This document shows positions 9,335-18,372 of a stretch of DNA of 64,000 nt, piece by piece. The stretch is from Companilactobacillus musae (lineage in GTDB: Bacteria; Bacillota; Bacilli; Lactobacillales; Lactobacillaceae): contig NZ_BIFW01000001.1 of NCBI RefSeq assembly GCF_003967595.1, positions 248,001 to 312,000 on the forward strand, given 5' to 3'. Position 1 is the first letter of the stretch. Each line of letters begins with the position of its first letter. The position numbers and the translations under genes were made by a program. A model generated the notes under the pieces. The model was not told the DNA's origin, did no database searches, and saw only the letters and a program-made list of their open reading frames with translations.

Positions 9335-9961
9335 ATGGATAAAAGAAAAGATACTAGAACCCCTGTTCAAAAAAGAGGTAAAGATAAGAAGAGTCGAATT
9401 CTTTTGACAGCAAAGAAACTATTCATAGAAAAAAATTATTTTGAGGTTTCAACGAATGAAATTGCAAAAAAAACTGGAGTCTCAATAGGAACACTCTACT
9501 CATATTTTTCTAGCAAAGATGATATTCTAGCTGAACTCTTGAATGATTATAATAATTATTTTTTGTCTGTTTTAAAGAAAATAAACAATCAAGAATCCTT
9601 TCAGGCGTTTAAAACCGATACTAAATCTTGGCTATCTTATTTAATAGATCAGTTAACTGACGCGGAAGATAAAGAGTTTCACTTACAGATTGAAATGTTA
9701 TCTTTTGACGTGCCTAAGGTATTCGATCTGCGGAAAAAACATAATGACCAAATTATGGATTTAATCTATGAGTATTTTTTATACTATGCGAATAACACGT
9801 CTGTTCATGAAATTAGACTTTTATCTATTATTATTTTTGATTATATATCTGCCTTAGTTGATGAGTTACTATATAATAAACGTTCATCTTCTGAAAAAGA
9901 TGACATAAAGAAGTACGGAATTGATAGCATTCATACTATTATCAAAACGCATTTGAATTAG
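9335..9961 (+). CDS. TetR/AcrR family transcriptional repressor
   Basis: A 208-residue one-component repressor. The N-terminal helix-turn-helix reads STNEIAKKTGVSIGTLYSYF (about residues 39-58), followed by SSKDDILAEL, which is typical of TetR proteins. The C-terminal ligand domain is helical and not recognisable. It starts at ATG 9335 with a weak AAGTG ribosome binding site and is divergent from the DHA2 exporter, which it probably controls through the repeated operators between them. Confidence 0.88.
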   Translation: MDKRKDTRTPVQKRGKDKKSRILLTAKKLFIEKNYFEVSTNEIAKKTGVSIGTLYSYFSSKDDILAELLNDYNNYFLSVLKKINNQESFQAFKTDTKSWLSYLIDQLTDAEDKEFHLQIEMLSFDVPKVFDLRKKHNDQIMDLIYEYFLYYANNTSVHEIRLLSIIIFDYISALVDELLYNKRSSSEKDDIKKYGIDSIHTIIKTHLN

Positions 9962-10176
9962 TGTAGAATTTATACACTCCACAAAATCGATTAAATAATA
10001 GAGTTTACAACTAGTGAGGCCCTAATTACTGAATAATCAGATTGCAGTACGCATTTATATTTGTTCTTTTATTTTATTTGATCTGAAAAAGTAAGATAAT
10101 ATAGTTATTAATAAATAACTTAATGACCTTTTTAAAATGCGTTATTGAAGTTATTTAAAAACATGGAGGATTCTAT

Positions 10177-10335
10177 ATGACTATACTCTTAGGCATAGGA
10201 TTAATGATTTTAGCAATTTTTGCTATTGCTGGTAATATTAGTAATTCAAAACAGTTTGGCAGAAAAATTATGTCAAACAGATTAATCATTTATATTTTAA
10301 TATTAGTTGGCGGATTAGTTCTTATCATTCTCTAG
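10177..10335 (+). CDS. Small two-helix membrane protein, 52 residues
   Basis: An ATG at 10177 with GGAGGA 8 bases upstream opens a 52-residue frame: MTILLGIGLMILAIF, then a short polar loop (GNISNSKQFGRK), then a second hydrophobic stretch LIIYILILVGGLVLIIL ending at TAG 10333-10335. Two membrane helices joined by a basic loop fit a small membrane protein. No family recognised. Its 3' end overlaps the end of the convergent CPBP protease gene by 21 bases. Confidence 0.62.
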   Translation: MTILLGIGLMILAIFAIAGNISNSKQFGRKIMSNRLIIYILILVGGLVLIIL

Positions 10336-11039
10336 GACTGGTATTAGAATGATAAGACCAATGAATAAATAAAATAGCATAACAGGAATTGAGCTTTGAA
10401 ATGAAACATTAATATCATGAGGAGCACCATGCAAAAGTGTGAGTAAAAAATCAATTTCAAAATGACATATCATTGGATATAACAAATTACCCGTTCTGAG
10501 AAAGATACTGGCAAAGACGAAACCCATGGTTATAGCTATACAGACTTGTACTATCGTAAAGGATAAATTTTGCGATGCTAAGTTAAGAAAATGTTCCATT
10601 CCGAACAGAATACTAGATATGATAACTGGCGGTAAAATACGAGCAAATCTATTATCAAAGTTAGCAAACAGACGTAATAGTGTTACTAGAACTATTCCCC
10701 TCATGAGATATTCTTCTGTTGTACAAGCAACTAATCCGATTGTTAAAGCCACAAAGAAATTTTTAATATGTAGAAAACCTGCAATAAATGTAATGATTAT
10801 TAAAATTGAAATGATCTGTCGTTGTTCCCGTTTCAGCTTAAAAGAAAAAGGAATTTTTTGTTTCGTCAATTCAAAATTTAGGATAAACAATAGAATTAAA
10901 AAAAAATCTTGCCTAGAACTAAGAATATCAAGTCATTGGTTTTGCCAATGAAGCTAAAAAAGATACCTAGAAATAATTCAAAGCAAATTTCAACGAGTAT
11001 TACCAAAAAAAGATTTTTTATTAGTTTTTTACTATTCAT
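10315..11039 (-). pseudogene. CPBP (CAAX) intramembrane protease, frameshifted at an A9/T9 run
   Basis: The C-terminal 191 residues carry the CPBP glutamic-protease motifs: EEYLMRG, FGMEHFLN and HFEID, in membrane helices. That frame has only a TTG start at 10890 with no ribosome binding site. Upstream, an ATG at 11039 with GGAG 9 bases ahead opens a 47-residue frame (MNSKKLIKNLFLVILVE...), which ends at a TAA formed at a run of nine T (coding strand; 10898-10906). One more T would join the two frames into a full protein of about 241 residues. The gene is therefore broken, phase-variable, or a sequencing error. CPBP proteins often act in bacteriocin immunity or membrane-protein maturation. 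Confidence 0.72.
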
Positions 11040-11170
11040 TAGTTTATTCTCCAAATTTTCACTTATAAGCGGATTATATATTTAAGAGTTAAAATGAAGC
11101 AATAAAATAATGAGAGTTTTTCGATTGAATTTACTAAAATTTTTAGAAATATATTTAGAAATATATATAG

Positions 11171-11211
11171 AAAAAAGATTTGGATAATATAAATGTCTAA
11201 GTCTTTTTTTA
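11171..11211 (+). terminator. Possible plus-strand terminator without an assigned gene
   Basis: AAAAAAGATTTGGA (11171-11184) pairs with TCTAAGTCTTTTTT (11196-11209) over 14 bp if two G-U pairs are allowed, followed by T. The wobble pairs favour the plus-strand RNA. The nearest plus-strand gene upstream is the 52-residue protein over 800 bases away. Confidence 0.4.
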
Positions 11212-11306
11212 TATCAAATAAGGCACCTTTTTTTGCTTTTTTAAGAAGAAAATTTCTGTATACTTAATCCAATTATATAATCACTTAATTGGAGGAAACT
11301 TAAACT

Positions 11307-13223
11307 TTGAATCAACATCGTAAAAAAAGAAGCTACCTATATTTGATAGTTTCTCTCTTTGCCCTACTCTTTTTTGCATTTCCCCAATCTCATGGTACTG
11401 TGCAAGCGGATGAACCCTCAAGGATACCATCAGCTGCTCCGGAGGGGTCTTTTTTTCGTTGGAAAACTAGTGGTTTTAAAACTCAGCCTAAGGAACTATA
11501 TAACGTTAAACGGGGCTCTAGAGTAGACATTAAGACTAAATTTGTTAAAAAAAGTAGTATTCTTCCTTGGCGGGGAGAAGCTAAGTATAAATGGTATCAG
11601 AGCACGGATCAGATTAAATGGACTGAAATGAGTAATAAGAACTCGGCTGACTTGAGCTTTGAAACAGATAAAAATGACAGAACTCACGATTTTTACTATC
11701 AAGCCGTAGTTAATTATCGTAAAGTAAATTATTATTCTAAAATTGCCCATGTCCATATTACTGATAAAGAAAAACCTGCCAGTTCATTACATCTTACGGC
11801 TGATATTGACTACCTTTATAGTATTGATACTAAAGGTTTATTTGATAATTTGGCTTATGTTGACGCAAATCTTGATCCGGTCGATTCCACTGGGGACATT
11901 CAATGGACTCTAGGTGAATTTAAAGGAGCAGATGTCGAACCTGTCAGAGAAAATGAATTGGCAACAATTAATTCAGAAGGATTAGTAACTGCTAAAGAAA
12001 ATGCTGAAGGAGAACTTTTAGTTACTGGTTATGTTGTTTACAATGATGGCTCTGTAATTTATGACCAAGAAAATATCAGTATTGGTGGTGGTCTTAAGGA
12101 TGTGGTAAGTCACGTTAATCAAAATGCTACCTTTAACATTCAGACTGGGAACATTAAAACACGTGGAGATCAGTTAGATGACGTCAAAATACAGTGGCAT
12201 CAAATTAAGCACGGTAAAGACACATTAGTTAATAACAATAATTCTGATCCATTATCATTGACTACGCATAAACTAGATGAAACAGACAACGAAAATCAAT
12301 ATTATGCAGTAATCACTTTGGATAGGCTCTCTTTTTCAACCAAAAAAGCCAAATTAACGGTTAAACCTCAACTAGAACCAACTGTTCATGTGGATAGCTG
12401 GTTAAAGAACAATGATTATATTGATGCTCTTGATTCCGACTTAAATTTGCACAATGTTGCTAGCAATGATTCAATCAAATATACTTTGACAATGAAAAAT
12501 GGCGGACTTAAGGATTTAGTAAAATCATCTTTAAATTTTAATTTAAATCAGTATCTTCAAATCGATACTATTACCCTAGACAATAGTGCTGTTAGTTATA
12601 CGTCAAAGAATCTTACTGGTACACTTCAGGAAATATCTATTCCCATCACCACCCTATCCCATGATGCTGAACACGTAGTAGAAGTTACCCTAAAAGCAGC
12701 TGGCATTAATAAGAATAACAGTTACTCAATCCAACCAGTATTGTCAGGCTATTATGACGATATGAAACAGGAATACGAAAGTGATGGTCAAGTTGCTACA
12801 TTAAACTTTACCGATAATAGTATTAAGGCAAAATTTAGAGCAATTAATTTTGAACCAATTATGGCTTATGAAAAAAATATAATTAAGTATCGTACTGATG
12901 AATCCACCACCCCTAATCCCATTGTTAACATCAATGATCATCGTCGAGAAAAGAATCCAGTAAAATTATTTGTTAAGCAGTGCCACCCTTTTGTTAATGA
13001 TCAAGGTGAAACATTAGATGCTGGATTGGAATTTTTTGATCAAGAATCTACCCCAATCGCTGTAGGACAATCAGTCCCAATTGCACAGATTGAAAAGAAC
13101 CAAACAGTGAAATCTATATACTGGGATAAACATCAAGGATTATTGCTGCGTCTTAATGCTGCTCCTTTAAAAGCAGCCGAGTACAACACTACGTTGCAGT
13201 GGAGTTTTCAAAATTCAATTTAA
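11307..13223 (+). CDS. Secreted surface protein with Ig-like repeats and WxL-like end
   Basis: 638 residues. The signal peptide has a basic N-terminus (NQHRKKRSY), a hydrophobic core (LYLIVSLFALLFFAF) and a cleavage region near VQADEP. Several beta-sandwich, Ig-like units follow; YKWYQSTD and IQWHQIKH are characteristic of WxL-associated lactobacillus proteins. The last residues (TTLQWSFQNSI) resemble the terminal beta-strand of WxL domains, but the canonical WxL motif and an LPxTG anchor are absent. The start is TTG at 11307 with GGAGG 11 bases upstream. It stands alone rather than in the usual WxL gene cluster. Probably a cell-wall-associated protein of unknown role. Confidence 0.6.
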   Translation: MNQHRKKRSYLYLIVSLFALLFFAFPQSHGTVQADEPSRIPSAAPEGSFFRWKTSGFKTQPKELYNVKRGSRVDIKTKFVKKSSILPWRGEAKYKWYQSTDQIKWTEMSNKNSADLSFETDKNDRTHDFYYQAVVNYRKVNYYSKIAHVHITDKEKPASSLHLTADIDYLYSIDTKGLFDNLAYVDANLDPVDSTGDIQWTLGEFKGADVEPVRENELATINSEGLVTAKENAEGELLVTGYVVYNDGSVIYDQENISIGGGLKDVVSHVNQNATFNIQTGNIKTRGDQLDDVKIQWHQIKHGKDTLVNNNNSDPLSLTTHKLDETDNENQYYAVITLDRLSFSTKKAKLTVKPQLEPTVHVDSWLKNNDYIDALDSDLNLHNVASNDSIKYTLTMKNGGLKDLVKSSLNFNLNQYLQIDTITLDNSAVSYTSKNLTGTLQEISIPITTLSHDAEHVVEVTLKAAGINKNNSYSIQPVLSGYYDDMKQEYESDGQVATLNFTDNSIKAKFRAINFEPIMAYEKNIIKYRTDESTTPNPIVNINDHRREKNPVKLFVKQCHPFVNDQGETLDAGLEFFDQESTPIAVGQSVPIAQIEKNQTVKSIYWDKHQGLLLRLNAAPLKAAEYNTTLQWSFQNSI

Positions 13224-13267
13224 AATTTTACACTAAGCAATTACATTTTAGTTTCATAAATCAACAG

Positions 13268-13296
13268 TTGAAAATATCAACTAATAACTTTATAAT
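13268..13296 (+). promoter_or_regulatory. Promoter of the MarR-GNAT gene
   Basis: TTGAAA (13268-13273), 17-base spacer, TATAAT (13291-13296): a near-consensus sigma-A promoter just upstream of the ribosome binding site AAAGGGTGG. Confidence 0.75.
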
Positions 13297-13323
13297 ACTA
13301 CCCATAAAGGGTGGTATTTTTTT

Positions 13324-14592
13324 ATGGATAAAAATATTGAGAAAATCAGAGTCTTTAATCGATTTTATGCTAACTATTTCAATCGTTTTGAGAAAGAGCT
13401 TTATCAGGGGTTCCCTTCAATGAACGAAGCTCGAGTTATGGCCTTTTTACACTTCCATCAATCTAGTACGGCTACCGATATTCAAGATGAACTGGGCTTT
13501 GATAAGGGACAGCTGAGTAAGATGTTGACGAAATTGGAGAAAAAAGGTATTTTGAAACGTACTCTCAATCACGAGGACAGACGACATTATCTCTTGGATT
13601 TAACCAATTCTGGTGAAGAGTTGCATAAAAAGCTTGCTAACAAAGCGAGAACTTATTTAAAGAATTCTTTTAAAGATTACAATCCCTCTATTTTAAAAAT
13701 TATTGCTGATGACGTATCTGAAACACAGGCGCTTTTTCAACAAACAGAAGATATTAAGATTCGTCGTGGTAATATGACTGACTTGGGTTTTATTGCCGAT
13801 TTACATAGTCGAATTTATTCTACCGAAATACCGTTCAATCCAATTTTTCATAAGTACGTCTTACAAGCTTTAGCCAAATTAACAGATGACATATCAAAAG
13901 GTTTTATTTGGATTGCTCAGTTAGATAATCGAAGAGTTGGAACAGTTTCTCTAGTACAAGATACAACCGGAAAATATCAGTTACGTTGGTTCGCGGTTGA
14001 TCCTGACTATCAAGGTTTGGGGATTGGAACCAAATTGCTGAATTCCTTAATGGACCAAGTTAAATTGGATAGTATTGATGAAGTCTATCTTTGGACAGTT
14101 GATGAGCTCACAGGTGCACGGAATTTATACAGAAAGTTCAAATTTGATTTGAGTGAATCGAAAATAAATAACGATTGGTCCGATCACCCTATTTCCGATC
14201 ACCCTATTCATGAAGAAAAATGGTTATATCGGAAGGAAAATGAAATCATGGCCGATGAAAAGACAGAATTAATGCGTTTAATCGATACCGCTTATAATAA
14301 TGTTCAAAATAATAAATATAAAAACTTTAGAAAAGAGTTATTGAACTATTATACGGCTTTAAACAATGATGAAGATTATATTAAGATAATGCTCGGTTTA
14401 AGGTCAGCTCTATTGCAAGCTGATTTAACTTTAAACCTTAAGCAGCGTATTTCAGGGTTGCCAGATGAATATAGTGATATATTTAAATTCATTGACCCAC
14501 AGTTAAAGAAAATTGATTCAAAAATTATAGATAAGTATTCTCATTATGGATTTGTTCCTCTTAAGTTGGGTAGTACAGTCAAGTATTTCTAA
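13324..14592 (+). CDS. MarR-GNAT fusion with extra helical C-terminal domain
   Basis: Three parts are visible. Residues 1 to about 140 form a MarR winged helix (STATDIQDELGFDKGQLSKM, then EDRRHY). Residues about 145-310 form a GNAT acetyltransferase (LRWFAVDPDYQGLGIGTKLL, acetyl-CoA loop). The last 110 or so residues (from MADEKTELMRLIDTAYNNVQ) are a predicted helical bundle with no family I recognise. MarR-GNAT proteins normally end after the GNAT domain at about 300 residues. An internal ATG at 14250 follows AAGGAAAATGAAATC, so the tail could also be made separately. A 15-bp tandem repeat lies at the GNAT end. Substrate unknown. Confidence 0.8.
   Translation: MDKNIEKIRVFNRFYANYFNRFEKELYQGFPSMNEARVMAFLHFHQSSTATDIQDELGFDKGQLSKMLTKLEKKGILKRTLNHEDRRHYLLDLTNSGEELHKKLANKARTYLKNSFKDYNPSILKIIADDVSETQALFQQTEDIKIRRGNMTDLGFIADLHSRIYSTEIPFNPIFHKYVLQALAKLTDDISKGFIWIAQLDNRRVGTVSLVQDTTGKYQLRWFAVDPDYQGLGIGTKLLNSLMDQVKLDSIDEVYLWTVDELTGARNLYRKFKFDLSESKINNDWSDHPISDHPIHEEKWLYRKENEIMADEKTELMRLIDTAYNNVQNNKYKNFRKELLNYYTALNNDEDYIKIMLGLRSALLQADLTLNLKQRISGLPDEYSDIFKFIDPQLKKIDSKIIDKYSHYGFVPLKLGSTVKYF
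14179..14208 (+). repeat. 15-bp tandem duplication inside the MarR-GNAT gene
   Basis: TCCGATCACCCTATT occurs twice in tandem (14179-14193, 14194-14208), giving SDHPISDHPI in the protein. It keeps the frame and lies at the boundary of the GNAT domain and the extra tail. Confidence 0.9.
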
Positions 14593-14601
14593 AATGTAAA
14601 T

Positions 14602-14645
14602 AAAAAACGTACCTTCACTATTATTGGTGAAAGTACGCTTTTTTA
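14602..14645. terminator. Bidirectional terminator between convergent genes
   Basis: AAAAAACGTAC.TTCAC pairs with GTGAA.GTACG.TTTTTT around a loop at about 14619-14625; A-run and T-run flank the stem. Confidence 0.8.
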
Positions 14646-14662
14646 TCGCTTAGAAGTTTTTA

Positions 14663-15418
14663 TTAATGAATTGTATAGCCACCATCAACAGAAATGCTTT
14701 GTCCAATTATATAGCTGGCAGCATCACTGCATAGGAACAAAACTACTTGAGCTACTTCTTCAGGATGAGCTAATCTGCCAATCGGAATTTCTCTAATAAG
14801 ATCATCCATTTCAGTTTTCTCAGTTTCATCCATACGATCGACCATTGGTGTATGAATAATACCAGGACAAACAGCATTTATTCTAATTCCATCTTTAGCA
14901 TATTCCAAAGCACTACTCTTGGTTAATCCTAAAACACCATGTTTAGAAGCATGATAAGCGGTTCTACCAGCGATTCCGACTAATCCCCCCATGGAAGAAC
15001 AATTTACTATTGCGCCTTTAGAATGTTGCTTGCTCATCTGCTTTAATTCATATTTCATAGATAAGAAAATACCCTTTAAGTTAATATCTAAAACTTTATT
15101 ATATTCATTTAAAGATAGATCCTCAGTTTTAGTAACGGGACTTTGAATGCCGGCATTATTATAAGCGTAGTCTAGGTGACCAAACTCTTTAACTGTAAAA
15201 TCAACCATTGCTTTAACGTCAGACTCTTGTGATACGTCACATTCAAAAGAAACTGCTGAATAGCCTTGTTCCGTTAACTTTTGTGCTTCTTTCTTTGGTT
15301 CATGTCTTCCAGCTAGCACGACACTAGCCCCTGCTTTAGCAAATAATGTTGCTGCACTCAAGCCAATACCTGTTCTTGCTCCTGTAACAATTACTACTTT
15401 ATTATCAAAATTATTCAT
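14663..15418 (-). CDS. SDR family oxidoreductase
   Basis: Classical short-chain dehydrogenase, 251 residues. The cofactor site is VTGARTGIG, followed by NNAGIQ, catalytic Ser in NCSSMGG and YHASK (Tyr/Lys), then the CPGIIHTPM loop. The Ala-Gly-Arg after the second strand suggests NADP. It ends with the usual GQSISVDGGYT. Last gene of a PEBP-MFS-SDR unit on the minus strand opposite a LysR regulator. Its substrate cannot be told. Confidence 0.9.
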   Translation of the reverse strand: MNNFDNKVVIVTGARTGIGLSAATLFAKAGASVVLAGRHEPKKEAQKLTEQGYSAVSFECDVSQESDVKAMVDFTVKEFGHLDYAYNNAGIQSPVTKTEDLSLNEYNKVLDINLKGIFLSMKYELKQMSKQHSKGAIVNCSSMGGLVGIAGRTAYHASKHGVLGLTKSSALEYAKDGIRINAVCPGIIHTPMVDRMDETEKTEMDDLIREIPIGRLAHPEEVAQVVLFLCSDAASYIIGQSISVDGGYTIH

Positions 15419-15480
15419 GTTGCTTCCCTTCTTAAATTTTTACTAAAAATCTTATATTCATCTAGTATGTTATGTTAATC

Positions 15481-16683
15481 CTAACTATTTTTATTCATTT
15501 CCTTAGTATTTGAGTGGCTAAAGTACAAGCTTATGATAACGATTAAACCAACAACATTTGCGAATATAATATATCCCAAAGTTATTTGGCTAAAATTAAA
15601 AGTGCCACTTAATTTTCCTGCAATAAAACTTGGTATTCCAGCTCCCATATAGGATAGAATATAAATCACTGACAGTAAGCCTGTACTTTTTTCTTTAATA
15701 GTTTTGCTCAATAAATTGTTCATCGCGCTTGTATAAGCAATTCCTTGCATAATACTGGCGGCTATAACAACTACGATATAAAAAATGAAATTATGCATGA
15801 TAATTCCCAATCCCATAGCAATTATAGAAATCATGAATCCTAAGATACCTATCAATTGTCCCCTTCTAGCTGAGAATTTATTAGAAATATTACTACCAAT
15901 AAAGTTAGGTGCCATGTACGCTACCAAAATAATAGCGGCAACTAAGGGACTGTTTATCTTAAATATATTTTCACTAACAGTTGCACTAAAGGCTTGGAAG
16001 TATCCCCCAAAGGCCCAAGTAGCTATAAAACAGCCTGCTGCCGGAATGAGAGTTTGAACTATTCCTTTTGGAAGATCAAGTTTTGGACGTAATGAATTTA
16101 AAACTCCATCTTTTAGATTTGTCGTTTCAATACTAGTAAATAATCCTAAGGAGGTAATAACCAGAGCAATTAAAATAATTAAATAAGTTAAGTTTTTAAT
16201 ATTTGGTAGGAATTGCCCAATTATCCCGGATAAAAGTCCGCCTAATGCTAATCCTAATAATACCGCTGAACCAGTGATAGCTGAAACCAGGTTCGAATTC
16301 TTATTGATACCACTTTCGATGATTAGAACTGATAAAGTACTTGAGCCTAAACCACAACTAAAACCTTGAACGGCTCGGGCTACTAGTAAAGTTGATCCAT
16401 TATTAGTGTTCATCAAAAGTATTAATCCTAGTATAGAAAGTATCAATGTTGCAATAGAGACTTTCTTTCGACCGATATAATCGGAAACTCTAGAAAAAAC
16501 TAACAAGGCAAGGATACATCCAACGAAATAGCAAACGGCTGTCATAGAGATGGTATTTGTTGTAATATTCAATGCTTTTTGCAATCGTGCATAAGTTGGA
16601 ATAGGACTAGCAGATGCCGAAAATATCAGAATTAGTCCTAATACCGAAAAGATAAAAGTTCGATTTAATTTGTTCTGTTCCAT
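15481..16683 (-). CDS. MFS transporter (DHA1-like, 12 TM)
   Basis: 400 residues, 12 predicted membrane helices. Motif A-like loop RVSDYIGRKKVSI lies between TM2 and TM3, and RAVQGFSCGLGSS at TM4 is typical of drug-efflux MFS proteins. It lies between the PEBP gene (38 bases) and the SDR gene (62 bases) in one operon, likely under the divergent LysR regulator. The cargo may be the small molecule that the neighbouring dehydrogenase handles, but that is inference. Confidence 0.85.
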   Translation of the reverse strand: MEQNKLNRTFIFSVLGLILIFSASASPIPTYARLQKALNITTNTISMTAVCYFVGCILALLVFSRVSDYIGRKKVSIATLILSILGLILLMNTNNGSTLLVARAVQGFSCGLGSSTLSVLIIESGINKNSNLVSAITGSAVLLGLALGGLLSGIIGQFLPNIKNLTYLIILIALVITSLGLFTSIETTNLKDGVLNSLRPKLDLPKGIVQTLIPAAGCFIATWAFGGYFQAFSATVSENIFKINSPLVAAIILVAYMAPNFIGSNISNKFSARRGQLIGILGFMISIIAMGLGIIMHNFIFYIVVVIAASIMQGIAYTSAMNNLLSKTIKEKSTGLLSVIYILSYMGAGIPSFIAGKLSGTFNFSQITLGYIIFANVVGLIVIISLYFSHSNTKEMNKNS

Positions 16684-16721
16684 TAAGATCCTCTTTCTGT
16701 AATTAATTTTTTTAATATATT

Positions 16722-17216
16722 TTAGCCTTTTGCTAATAATTTTATTTCTTGATGATCAATGATTTTATTTTTTAGCGAATCTCTAAATTGATTGTAAAAA
16801 AATCCATTTTCCAGGTCCATTGATTGATTTAATGCATAAACAGTAAGTGTATATGCGTGTGGTTTATCCGGTGGGACTGGTCCAGCATAATGATTTATCA
16901 CGTAATCGTCATTTAAGGTATAAAACCGAGAATACCAGGTATTCTTCCCCTGTGGACCAGTAAAATTACGACTAAAATCTTCTGGTATATTGTTTTGAAC
17001 AGGAATATCTGAAATCAACCAATGAATAAATGGAGCTCCCATTCTTGTAACTGCATCATAATCAATTAAGGTTACAGCTAAATACTTTGTGTTATCAGGT
17101 ATATTTTCCAAATGAATTGGAAAAGAAACAACTGGCTGATCACTAAGTTTAGTGTCCGAAAACTTGCTATACTCATCAGGTAGAAAACCATTATTCAATT
17201 TAACTGTTATTTTCAT
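16722..17216 (-). CDS. YbhB/YbcL (PEBP, Raf kinase inhibitor-like) protein
   Basis: 164-residue phosphatidylethanolamine-binding-protein fold. Family landmarks are LIDYDAVTRMG, PFIHWLISDIP, the block NHYAGPVPPDKPHAY and TLTVYALN. Bacterial members are cytoplasmic and of uncertain function, often next to oxidoreductases and efflux genes, as here. First gene of the operon; its promoter is the element shared with the operon at 25-28 kb. Confidence 0.9.
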   Translation of the reverse strand: MKITVKLNNGFLPDEYSKFSDTKLSDQPVVSFPIHLENIPDNTKYLAVTLIDYDAVTRMGAPFIHWLISDIPVQNNIPEDFSRNFTGPQGKNTWYSRFYTLNDDYVINHYAGPVPPDKPHAYTLTVYALNQSMDLENGFFYNQFRDSLKNKIIDHQEIKLLAKG

Positions 17217-17272
17217 ATTTAAGTTTCTCCTTATATTTAACTTTTTGTTTATTCCGTTATTCTCTTGCTTGC

Positions 17273-17326
17273 TTACAAATACTAGTATATAAGGATCAAT
17301 AGATATTTGAAGAATCTAATAATTGA
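17273..17326 (-). promoter_or_regulatory. LysR-side promoter/operator element, copy 1
   Basis: Conserved blocks TTACAAATACTAGTATA (17273-17289), ATATTTGAAGAATC (17303-17316) and ATAATTGA (17319-17326). The same blocks at identical spacing occur at 27965-28018. Read on the minus strand they give TTCAAA, 16 bases, TATACT, a plausible promoter for the PEBP-MFS-SDR operon. ATACTAGTAT is a perfect 10-bp palindrome at the -10. Confidence 0.7.
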
Positions 17327-17352
17327 TGTACTACTAACTAAAAGTTTATACT
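17323..17352 (+). promoter_or_regulatory. Promoter of the LysR gene
   Basis: TTGATG (17323-17328), 18-base spacer, TATACT (17347-17352), then GTGGAGGA as ribosome binding site. It abuts the divergent operon promoter, the usual LysR arrangement. Confidence 0.6.
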
Positions 17353-17372
17353 AGCCGTGGAGGATAACTATA

Positions 17373-18281
17373 ATGGATATTACACAACTACAAACATTTG
17401 TCAGAGTTAGTCAATATGGCAGTTTTACCAAAGCTGGTGAGCAAAGCTTTATTTCAGGAACAGCGGTTATGAAACAGATCAATCGCTTAGAGAGTGAATT
17501 GAATCTAACACTTTTCGTACGTAAAGCTACCGGAACTGAACTGACAGTTGAAGGCGAAAGATTTTTACCTTATGTTAAACAGATTCTAAGTTTATTGGAT
17601 ACGGCCGTTGAGGAAACCAGAAAAGCATCCCTTTCAGGACAAAATATTATTACCGTAGGAACTTCAATTTTGCATCCAGCGGAGCCTTTTATGGATATTT
17701 GGAAAAAAATAACCACGCAAATGTCAGATTTTCAGGTCCGAATTGTGCAGTTACAAGAAGATATGCAATCAAAAAATCGTGAATACGCTATGTTAGGAAA
17801 AAGTTGTGACTTAATAGTAGGAACATTTGACAATGCCACTTTGAAACAATCGTTCAAGGCTCTACCATTGGGCGAATATGATTTTGGTATTGCCGTAAGA
17901 AGTGATAATCCTTTGGCAAGGTTAAGTGAAATAACATTCGACGATCTCAAAGGAAAATCTTTACTAAGTGTGCCAATGGGAGTCAGCGACACTAATGACC
18001 AACTACGAAAATTAATCAATGACAAGTATTCTCAAATTAAAGTAGTAGAAATCAATGGTCGATATGATATGAACACCTTCAATCAAGCAGTTGAAGAAAA
18101 TATTCCCCTGATTACAGTTACTCCATGGAAGAGTATCCACCCTAACCTTGTTTCAATACCATTAAAAACTGACGTTCATGTTCCTTACGGTATTTTGACT
18201 ACAAAACTACCTGGTAGCAATGTTGAAGAGTTCTTGATCAAGATATCTAAATTATTGAAAATAGTACCAACTAAAAGTTAA
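17373..18281 (+). CDS. LysR family transcriptional regulator
   Basis: 302 residues. The N-terminal winged helix reads MDITQLQTFVRVSQYGSFTK, then AVMKQINRLESELNLTLFVR, which is diagnostic of LysR proteins. The rest is a periplasmic-binding-protein-like effector domain (SLLSVPMGVSD, PLITVTPWKS). It is divergent from the PEBP-MFS-SDR operon and probably activates it. The matching promoter element at 28 kb suggests that it also controls the oxidoreductase operon there. The effector is unknown. Confidence 0.9.
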   Translation: MDITQLQTFVRVSQYGSFTKAGEQSFISGTAVMKQINRLESELNLTLFVRKATGTELTVEGERFLPYVKQILSLLDTAVEETRKASLSGQNIITVGTSILHPAEPFMDIWKKITTQMSDFQVRIVQLQEDMQSKNREYAMLGKSCDLIVGTFDNATLKQSFKALPLGEYDFGIAVRSDNPLARLSEITFDDLKGKSLLSVPMGVSDTNDQLRKLINDKYSQIKVVEINGRYDMNTFNQAVEENIPLITVTPWKSIHPNLVSIPLKTDVHVPYGILTTKLPGSNVEEFLIKISKLLKIVPTKS

Positions 18282-18372
18282 TAGTTGACCAACCCATTGA
18301 TTCTTCTAATTAGGTTTGAATCACCTATACTTAAAAGTGTTGAAAGAAAATCTAGTTTAGAAGGTATGGCAT

